Positions 58,247 through 64,000 of a DNA stretch of 64,000 nucleotides are shown piece after piece (position 1 is the first letter of the stretch; each line of letters opens with the position of its first letter). The notes under the pieces are model-generated. The model saw only the letters and a list, made by a program, of their open reading frames with translations. It had not been told where the DNA came from and made no database searches. The DNA is from Enhydrobacter sp. (GTDB taxonomy: Bacteria > Pseudomonadota > Alphaproteobacteria > Reyranellales > Reyranellaceae). The position numbers were made by a program, and so were the translations under genes. The stretch covers positions 62,001 through 126,000 of the forward strand of contig CP075528.1 of assembly GCA_025808875.1 (NCBI GenBank), read 5' to 3'.

Positions 58247-59893
58247 ATGCGCGGCCGGCAAGTGTTCTTTGAAACGCTGATCAATCACGGCGTCGACCGC
58301 ATCTTCGGCAACCCAGGCACGACCGAGAGCCCGCTGCTCGATTCGCTGCTCGACCATCCGTCGATCCAGTACATCATCCACCTGCACGAGGGCGTGGCGA
58401 CCGGCGCCGCCAACTTCTATGCCCAGGCGAGCGGCAAGACGGCGTTCGTGAACCTTCATGTGGCGCCTGGCCTCGGCAACGCGATTGGCGCTATCTACAG
58501 CGCCTGGAAGAACCACTCGCCAATGGTGGTGACCGCGGGCCAGCAGGACACGCGGCTGCGGCTGCGCGACCCGGTGCTGGGCCACGATCTCGCGGCCATG
58601 GCCGCACCCGTCACAAAGTGGAGCGTGCAGGTCGAGAGCGCCGACGAACTCGGTCCCATTCTGCAGCGCGCGTTCAAGATCGCCAACGAAGCGCCAGCCG
58701 GACCGGTGTTCGTCGCGCTACCGATCAATGTCATGGAGCAGGAAACGACGATTCCGCCCGGCCGCCCGGCCACGTCCTACCTTGCGAGCCGCCCCGACCC
58801 GGCGGGTATCGCGGCCATGGCGAAGCTGCTGGCCGCCGCGAAGAGTCCGGCCATCGTCGCCGGCGATGACGTGGCGCGTGCCGGCGCCAACGGCACCTTG
58901 GTAAAGCTCGCCGAAAAGGCGGGGGCGGCCGTGTGGTTCGAGGGCCTGCGTGGGCGCAATTCATTTCCCACCGACCACGCCGCCTATCGCGGCACTCTCG
59001 CCTTCGACGCGCCGGGCGTGGCCAAGCAGTTCTCCGGCAACGATCTGGTGCTGATGGTGGGTGGCCCATTCTTCGAGGAAGTCTGGTACGCGCCCGGTGC
59101 GCCGTTCCCGGCAGGATGCAAGACGCTGCAGATCGAAGCCGCGCCGGCGCCGCTGGCCTACAACTTTGCGCTCGATGTCGGCGTACTGGCGGAAACGGGC
59201 GCGGCGCTCGATGCGCTCCTGGCGGCGCTGCCGCCCCTCGATGGCGCGGCCGGACGCAATGCGGCGCTGGCGGCCCAGAGGGAAGTTGACGACGCGGCGC
59301 AGAAGGCTCGGGTCGAGAAGGCCTGGTCGCGCACGCCGACCTCGATGGCTCGCTGCATGGCGGAGGTGAGGGCGGGCACGCCCAGGGGCGCCATCATGGT
59401 CGACGAGACCATCACGGCGAACCTCGACCTCTTTAAAACCTTCACCTTCTCGGAGCCAGACGACTATTTCTCCGGTCGTGGCGGCGGCATCGGCCAGGGG
59501 CTGGCGGGCGCCATCGGCGTCTCCGTGGCACGGCCCGATGCGCCCATCCTCTGCATGTCGGGCGACGGCTCGTCCATGTACTCGATCCAGGCGCTCTGGA
59601 CGGCGGCGCATCATGGTCTGCCGATCGTGTTCGTCATCCTCGCCAACCGCGAGTATCGCGTGCTCAAGCACAATATCGACGCCTACCGCGCTCGCTTCGA
59701 CGTGAGGTCGAACAAGCCCTACATGCACATGGATCTTAGCGGCCCGACGATGGGCTTCGTCGACATGGCCAAGGGCATGGGCGTCGCCGGCACCTATGTG
59801 GCCAAGGCCGACGACATCAAGGGCGCCGTCGCGGCCGCCTTCGCATCGGGCAAGCCGCATCTGATCGAAATCGAGATCGAGGGGAAGCGGTAG
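58247..59893 (+). CDS. Thiamine diphosphate-dependent decarboxylase-like enzyme (benzoylformate decarboxylase type)
   Basis: A 548-residue ThDP enzyme. The N-terminal domain has F-G-N-P-G-T-T-E-S-P and the catalytic glutamate in H-L-H-E-G-V-A-T-G; the PP domain has M-S-G-D-G-S-S-M-Y-S-I-Q-A-L and V-I-L-A-N-R-E-Y as the ThDP-binding motif. The overall pattern is nearest to benzoylformate decarboxylase-like enzymes. It starts 49 bp from the divergent GMC gene and stops one base before the convergent aldolase. A role in aromatic or keto-acid catabolism is likely. Confidence 0.9.
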   Translation: MRGRQVFFETLINHGVDRIFGNPGTTESPLLDSLLDHPSIQYIIHLHEGVATGAANFYAQASGKTAFVNLHVAPGLGNAIGAIYSAWKNHSPMVVTAGQQDTRLRLRDPVLGHDLAAMAAPVTKWSVQVESADELGPILQRAFKIANEAPAGPVFVALPINVMEQETTIPPGRPATSYLASRPDPAGIAAMAKLLAAAKSPAIVAGDDVARAGANGTLVKLAEKAGAAVWFEGLRGRNSFPTDHAAYRGTLAFDAPGVAKQFSGNDLVLMVGGPFFEEVWYAPGAPFPAGCKTLQIEAAPAPLAYNFALDVGVLAETGAALDALLAALPPLDGAAGRNAALAAQREVDDAAQKARVEKAWSRTPTSMARCMAEVRAGTPRGAIMVDETITANLDLFKTFTFSEPDDYFSGRGGGIGQGLAGAIGVSVARPDAPILCMSGDGSSMYSIQALWTAAHHGLPIVFVILANREYRVLKHNIDAYRARFDVRSNKPYMHMDLSGPTMGFVDMAKGMGVAGTYVAKADDIKGAVAAAFASGKPHLIEIEIEGKR

Positions 59894-60700
59894 CTACCTC
59901 CTCCTCGCCGGCTTTGCCTTCGCCATCGCGCGTACCTTGTCATGATGAGCGCGCGCGGCGCCGGTGAGCATGGGCAGGTCGTTCCCCGCGAGCAGGAACT
60001 TCATGCCTTTGCCGATATAGAGCCCCAGCAGTTCCTCGCTGTAGGCGCCGCCCATGCCGGGGAACTTGCCGTGCTTCCGGCAGGCGGCGACGACGCGATC
60101 TACCGCGGACTGGATTTTCTCGTGGCCGGTTTCGCCGGGGATGCCGAGCTCGACCGACAGATCGGACGAGCCGATCAGCAGACTGTCGATGCCGGGCACC
60201 GCCGCGATGGCGTCGGCGTTCCGCACCGCCTTGGGCGTCTCGATCATCACCGTGATTAGGACGTTGTCGTTCGCCCGCTTGATGAACTCGCCCATCTTCA
60301 TCGGCTGGTAGTCGAACTGCGCCTGGCCGCCGCCGACCGAGCGGTGGCCGAGTGGCGGGTAGCGAAGCCTGTCGGCGATCTCGCGCGCCTCGTCGGCGGT
60401 GTCGACATGGGGGATCACGATTCCGAGCGCGCCGCCGTCGAGCAGCCGCGTCGCCATGGCGAGCTCACCGTGGGGAACGCGCACGATCGGCGCGATACCG
60501 GAATCCTGAGCCGCTACACAAATCTCCGCCGCCGTCTCGATCGACATGATCCCGTGCTCGAGATCGAGGAACAGCCAGTCGAAGCCGGCCGCCTTCATCA
60601 CCTTGATGATGTCGACATTGCGCACCAGCCGGATGCCGATGCCCACGGCAAGCTGGTTCTTCCTCAATCGCGCCTTGGCGGCGTTGATGGCATGGGCCAT
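59894..60700 (-). CDS. HpcH/HpaI family aldolase
   Basis: A 268-residue class II pyruvate aldolase-type protein. D-W-L-F-L-D-L-E-H-G near residue 40 and Q-F-D-Y-Q fit, followed by M-I-E-T-P-K-A-V metal ligands and G-S-S-D-L-S-V-E-L-G-I-P-G. It would cleave 4-hydroxy-2-oxoacids, as in aromatic or heptanedioate degradation. ATG 60698-60700 with GAGGGGG site. It directly adjoins the ThDP enzyme on the other strand. Confidence 0.9.
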   Translation of the reverse strand: MAHAINAAKARLRKNQLAVGIGIRLVRNVDIIKVMKAAGFDWLFLDLEHGIMSIETAAEICVAAQDSGIAPIVRVPHGELAMATRLLDGGALGIVIPHVDTADEAREIADRLRYPPLGHRSVGGGQAQFDYQPMKMGEFIKRANDNVLITVMIETPKAVRNADAIAAVPGIDSLLIGSSDLSVELGIPGETGHEKIQSAVDRVVAACRKHGKFPGMGGAYSEELLGLYIGKGMKFLLAGNDLPMLTGAARAHHDKVRAMAKAKPARRR

Positions 60701-60740
60701 GGTTTCCCCCTCGATACGTCTTTGCGGTAGGCTAGTCGTC

Positions 60741-61133
60741 ATGACATTCCGTGTCGAACGGATCGACCATGTCGTGCTGCGGGTGCAGGACCTGCCGGCC
60801 ATGGTGGCTTTTTACGAGCGCGCGCTGGGGTTCAAGGTCGAGCGCCGCGTCGAGCGCATCGGCCTGGTCCAGATGCGGGCTGGCGCCTCGATGTTGGATC
60901 TGGTGCCGGGTGAGCGACCCGCCAGGGGCGCCAACATGGACCATTTGTGCTTCCGCATAGAGCCCTTCGATCGCGCCGCCATTGTCGAACGGCTGTCTGT
61001 GCACGGCATTGCGGTGGGCGAAACGGCGGACCGCTACGGCGCGGAAGGCAGCGGGCCCTCGGTCTACTTCCACGATCCCGAAGGCAACCAGATCGAGCTC
61101 AAGGGGCCGAGCCGCGACGGGCCGGCGCATTAG
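60741..61133 (+). CDS. VOC family (glyoxalase/bleomycin resistance-type) protein
   Basis: A 130-residue protein of the vicinal oxygen chelate fold. I-D-H-V-V-L-R-V starts the first beta-alpha-beta module with the metal histidine, F-Y-E-R-A-L-G-F follows, and the second module ends V-Y-F-H-D-P-E-G-N-Q-I-E-L-K with the metal glutamate. The family covers glyoxalase I, dioxygenases and binding proteins; the reaction is not known. It is divergent from the aldolase by 40 bp. Confidence 0.9.
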   Translation: MTFRVERIDHVVLRVQDLPAMVAFYERALGFKVERRVERIGLVQMRAGASMLDLVPGERPARGANMDHLCFRIEPFDRAAIVERLSVHGIAVGETADRYGAEGSGPSVYFHDPEGNQIELKGPSRDGPAH

Positions 61134-61214
61134 GGCTTGGCCGTTGCGCTCCATATGCTAGCCTGCCGGCAATCAATCGATAAATTTGACTCGCGTGAAC
61201 TGGGAGGAAGTCTG

Positions 61215-62816
61215 ATGCGGAAAGCTGCACTCGTTGCTGTGACTGTTGCCGCGTTCGCGACCGGCGTGCCGGTCGCGTTTGCCCAGAAGCAGGGCGGCAT
61301 TCTCAAGGTGACGCACCGGGACAATCCGCCGAGTGCCTCGATCCACGAGGAGGCGACGATCTCGACCGTCATTGCCTTCATGCCGGTCTTCAACAATCTC
61401 GTGATGTTCGACCCGAAGGAGAAGTTCAACTCCCCGGACAAGATCGTGCCCGACCTGGCCGAAAGCTGGTCGTGGAACGCCGACAAAACGAAGCTCACCT
61501 TCAAGCTGCGCTCGGGGGTGAAGTGGCACGACGGCAAGCCGTTCTCGGCCAGCGACGTGAAGTGCACGTTCGATGCTTTGACCGGGCAAGGCGATGAGAA
61601 GGTCAAGGACCTGATCCGCAAGAATCCGCGCAAGGTTTGGTACGACAATCTCAAGGAGATAACCGTCGGCTCTCCAACCGAGGTGACGTTCACGCTCGGT
61701 CGGCCACAGCCGTCGTTCCTGTCGATGCTGGCCTCGGGCTACACTCCGGTATACGCCTGCCATGTCGACGGTCGCACCCTGCGGTCCAAGCCGATCGGCA
61801 CGGGCCCGTTCAAGGTCGTTGACTTCAAGCGCAACGAATCGATCAAGCTCGAGCGCAACCCCGACTACTGGAAGAAGGGGCAGCCCTATCTCGACGGCAT
61901 CGAGTACAAGATCGTTCCCAACCGCAGCACGCGCGTGCTCGGGTTCGTCGCCGGCGAATTCGACATGACGTTCGATTCGGATATCACCTTCCCGCTGCTC
62001 AAGGACGTCAAGGATCAGGCGCCCCACGCGGTGTGCGAGGCGCGGCCGACCAACGTCCGCTCCAACCTGATCGTCAATCGCGACAGGGAGCCGTTCGACA
62101 ACCCCAAGATCCGCGAGGCGCTGGTGCTGGCGATCGACCGCAAGCCGTTCAGCGACATCCTGACCCAGGGCAACGACCTGATCGGTGCGGCCATGCTGCC
62201 GGCACCTGCCGGCGTCTGGGGCATGAAGGCCGAGGAATTGGCCAAGCTGCCGGGCTTCGGGCCGGACACGGCGAAGAACATCGCCGACGCCCAGAACATC
62301 ATGAAGAGCCTGGGGTACGGGCCCGACAAGCCGCTCAAGGTCAAGGTGGCGACCCGCAACATCGCCATCTATCGCGACCCGGCCGTCATCCTGATCGACC
62401 AGCTCAAGAAGATCTACATCGACGGCGAGCTCGATCCGATCGACACCACCGTCTGGTTCACCCGCGTCCAGCAGAAGAACTACCAGATCGGCCTCAACCT
62501 GACCGGCGCGGGTGTCGACGACCCGGACGTGATGTTCTTCGAGAACTTCCACAGCAAGTCGTCGCGCAACTACACCGGCTACAACAATCCCGAGATCGAC
62601 AAGCTGATCGTCGAGCAGTCGAGCATCGAGGACAAGGCCGCGCGCATGAAGCTGGTGGCCCAGATCGAGGAGATCCTGACCAAGGACGCCGCGCGGCCCA
62701 CCATCCTGCACAACGTCTCCAACACGTGCTGGCAGCCGTTCGTGAAGGGAGTCGTGCTGCAGCACAACAGCATCTACAACAGCTGGCGGTTCGAGAACAT
62801 CTGGCTGGAGAAGTAG
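61215..62816 (+). CDS. ABC transporter substrate-binding protein, peptide/opine type (family 5)
   Basis: A 533-residue extracellular solute-binding protein. The signal peptide (residues 1-24) ends near F-A-Q-K-Q-G-G. V-P-D-L-A-E-S-W-S-W and L-T-F-K-L-R-S-G-V-K-W-H-D-G-K-P-F are the SBP_bac_5 signature, and N-P-D-Y-W-K-K-G-Q-P-Y-L-D-G-I follows. ATG 61215 has GGGAGGAAG upstream. It supplies the permeases coded next. Substrate may be peptides or other compounds; family does not decide. Confidence 0.94.
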   Translation: MRKAALVAVTVAAFATGVPVAFAQKQGGILKVTHRDNPPSASIHEEATISTVIAFMPVFNNLVMFDPKEKFNSPDKIVPDLAESWSWNADKTKLTFKLRSGVKWHDGKPFSASDVKCTFDALTGQGDEKVKDLIRKNPRKVWYDNLKEITVGSPTEVTFTLGRPQPSFLSMLASGYTPVYACHVDGRTLRSKPIGTGPFKVVDFKRNESIKLERNPDYWKKGQPYLDGIEYKIVPNRSTRVLGFVAGEFDMTFDSDITFPLLKDVKDQAPHAVCEARPTNVRSNLIVNRDREPFDNPKIREALVLAIDRKPFSDILTQGNDLIGAAMLPAPAGVWGMKAEELAKLPGFGPDTAKNIADAQNIMKSLGYGPDKPLKVKVATRNIAIYRDPAVILIDQLKKIYIDGELDPIDTTVWFTRVQQKNYQIGLNLTGAGVDDPDVMFFENFHSKSSRNYTGYNNPEIDKLIVEQSSIEDKAARMKLVAQIEEILTKDAARPTILHNVSNTCWQPFVKGVVLQHNSIYNSWRFENIWLEK

Positions 62817-62843
62817 CCGCAACACCGGCCTGGGACGGCGTCG

Positions 62844-63791
62844 ATGGGAGCTTACCTGACGAGGCGCGTGCTGCTGATGGCGCTGACATTGCTCGGCATG
62901 TCGGTGCTCATCTTCGTCATGCTGCGCCTCGTCCCGGGCGACATCGCCGACATCCTGGTGGACTCGGCCGGCATCGTCGATGCCGACGAGAAAGCGAAGA
63001 TCGTCAAGGAGCTCGGCCTCGACCGGCCGTTGGTGGAACAGTACCTCTACTGGCTGGGAGGGCTGTTCCAGGGCGATCTCGGCTTCGCCTATGTCTCCGA
63101 GCGGCCGGCGCTCGAGGAGATCGCTCCGCGCATCCCGGTCAGCGCGAAGCTCGCCCTGCTGGCGCTGATCTATTCGGTGATCCTCGGCGTGCCGCTCGGC
63201 GTCATCAGCGCGGTGCGCCAGAACACCGGCCTCGACTACATCCTGCGCGTGTTCAGTCTCAGCGGCCTGTCGCTGCCGTCGTTCTGGCTGGCGCTGCTCA
63301 TCCTCATGGCCTCGGTCCAGTGGTTCGGCGTCATCCCGATCTACACCAACGAACCTCGAAGCATGATCGACGAGATTTTGCTGCTCAGCGTGCCAGCGGC
63401 CGCCGTCGGGTTCCGAAGCTCGGCGCTGATCATGCGATTGACGCGCTCGTCCATGCTCGAGGTGCTGCGGCAGGACTATATCCGCACCGCCCGTTCCAAG
63501 GGCGCCTCGCAGACCTCGGTGAACTACGAACACGCCCTGCAGAACGCCCTGCTCCCGGTCGTCACCATCATCGGCATCGAGGCGGCGTTCCTGATTGGCG
63601 GCCTGATCGTCACCGAGACCGTGTTCAACATCCCCGGCGTCGCCCGCTTCCTGGTCGAGGCGATCCTGTGGCGCGACTACCCGATCGTGCAGAACATCGT
63701 GATGCTGATCGCCTTCATTACGGTGGTCGTCAACTTTCTGGTGGACATGGCGTATATGCTGCTCGACCCCCGCATCAAGTACGCCGACTGA
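62844..63791 (+). CDS. ABC transporter permease, DppB/OppB type
   Basis: A 315-residue inner-membrane protein with six predicted membrane segments. The binding-protein-dependent transport motif E-A-A-F-L-I-G-G-L-I-V-T-E-T-V-F-N-I-P-G is present (A-L-Q-N-A-L-L-P-V before it). Start T-R-R-V-L-L-M-A-L. Follows the binding protein by 27 bp and partners the next permease. Confidence 0.95.
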   Translation: MGAYLTRRVLLMALTLLGMSVLIFVMLRLVPGDIADILVDSAGIVDADEKAKIVKELGLDRPLVEQYLYWLGGLFQGDLGFAYVSERPALEEIAPRIPVSAKLALLALIYSVILGVPLGVISAVRQNTGLDYILRVFSLSGLSLPSFWLALLILMASVQWFGVIPIYTNEPRSMIDEILLLSVPAAAVGFRSSALIMRLTRSSMLEVLRQDYIRTARSKGASQTSVNYEHALQNALLPVVTIIGIEAAFLIGGLIVTETVFNIPGVARFLVEAILWRDYPIVQNIVMLIAFITVVVNFLVDMAYMLLDPRIKYAD

Positions 63792-63797
63792 GGGATC

Positions 63798-64000
63798 ATG
63801 GCCATCATCGACCATGACGCCGCACTCGCCCGCGCCGGGGCCAACGTCACCGGCTTCTGGAGCCAGGCGGCCTTTCTCGCCCGTCGCTATCCGTTGGGCG
63901 CCGTCGGCGGGCTGATCGTCATCCTCTTCGTCCTGACGGCGACCTTCGCCAACGTCATCGCGCCGGTCGATCCGCTGAGCACCAACTCGCGCGCCTCCCT
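63798..64000 (+). CDS. ABC transporter permease, DppC/OppC type, 3' truncated by window edge
   Basis: The frame opens at ATG 63798, 6 bp after the DppB-type stop, with GGGA upstream, and is open to the right edge (67 residues). It has a cytosolic N-terminus (F-W-S-Q-A-A-F-L-A-R-R-Y-P-L-G), a first membrane helix (A-V-G-G-L-I-V-I-L-F-V-L) and I-A-P-V-D-P, the usual start of DppC-type permeases. Too short for a substrate call. Confidence 0.85.
   Translation, partial: MAIIDHDAALARAGANVTGFWSQAAFLARRYPLGAVGGLIVILFVLTATFANVIAPVDPLSTNSRAS

Noticed and set aside
61173-63815. Long reverse open frame opposite the ABC importer genes
   Set aside because: No family features, composition of an antisense shadow, and the forward genes are certain.

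Overview
The window is one continuous piece of a GC-rich alphaproteobacterial chromosome. I see no rRNA, tRNA, CRISPR, phage or transposase genes. The gene order nfu - tsaB - rimI - fur - olsBA - miaB - phoH - ybeY - corC - lnt - xre - metK is typical of Alphaproteobacteria. A SAM-II riboswitch before metX, an alpha-type Fur/Mur, a TIGR02186/TauE pair and a chromosomal sox cluster agree with that. The flavour is that of a free-living Rhodospirillales/Rhizobiales-like soil or freshwater organism (Reyranella-like would fit), but I cannot fix the genus.

Layout. 1-4.7 kb: a PLP-dependent sulfur amino acid enzyme (cut by the left edge), a TetR regulator, and a leftward aromatic amino acid operon (chorismate mutase fused to prephenate dehydratase-like and ACT-like regions, hisC-type aminotransferase, tyrA, ggct). 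4.8-6.7 kb: SAM-II riboswitch, terminator, metX, metW. 6.7-16 kb: housekeeping and small-molecule enzymes, gloB, a transporter, and a DUF2333 / TauE-SafE / TIGR02186 / Usp set. 16-32 kb: the conserved core block, covering Fe-S assembly, tRNA modification (TsaB, MiaB), ornithine lipid synthesis (OlsBA), ribosome maturation (YbeY), lipoprotein acylation (Lnt) and MetK, with two oxidoreductases inserted between ybeY and corC. 32-39.6 kb: an orphan type I secretion-like ABC exporter, MmcB-like and SEL1 proteins, a 0.9 kb gene-poor region with a duplicated promoter/structured-RNA unit around a second TetR, and a cytochrome c'/b561 pair. 39.7-44.4 kb: a MoxR / VWA / ThDP-enzyme / redoxin operon whose last gene carries an in-frame UGA at the redox-active site and is very probably a selenoprotein. 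44.8-50.9 kb: a tightly coupled operon joining an isoquinoline-oxidoreductase-like molybdenum hydroxylase, a c-type cytochrome, FccB/SoxF and SoxXYZA. 51-64 kb: Lrp regulation and probable catabolism of organic or aromatic acids (class II aldolase, acyl-CoA dehydrogenase, hydrolase, Bug-type binding protein, GMC oxidoreductase, decarboxylase-like ThDP enzyme, HpcH aldolase, VOC protein), ending in a dipeptide-type ABC importer cut by the right edge.

Three items deserve most attention. (1) The probable selenoprotein at 43372-44430 has the site W-A-S-W-Sec-G-C and a stem-loop directly after the UGA. (2) A promoter - RNA three-way junction - terminator unit occurs twice (36924-37208 and 37389-38236). 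One copy includes the 3' end of a tetR gene and the other has lost the gene. The stems keep pairing although their sequences differ. (3) A 19-bp motif occurs before the XRE regulator gene and in both copies of that unit, suggesting a small regulon. The metK leader also resembles a reduced SAM-II riboswitch.

Genes are densely packed. Many neighbours overlap by 4 bp (ATGA or GTGA), and several starts are GTG or TTG chosen by Shine-Dalgarno spacing.
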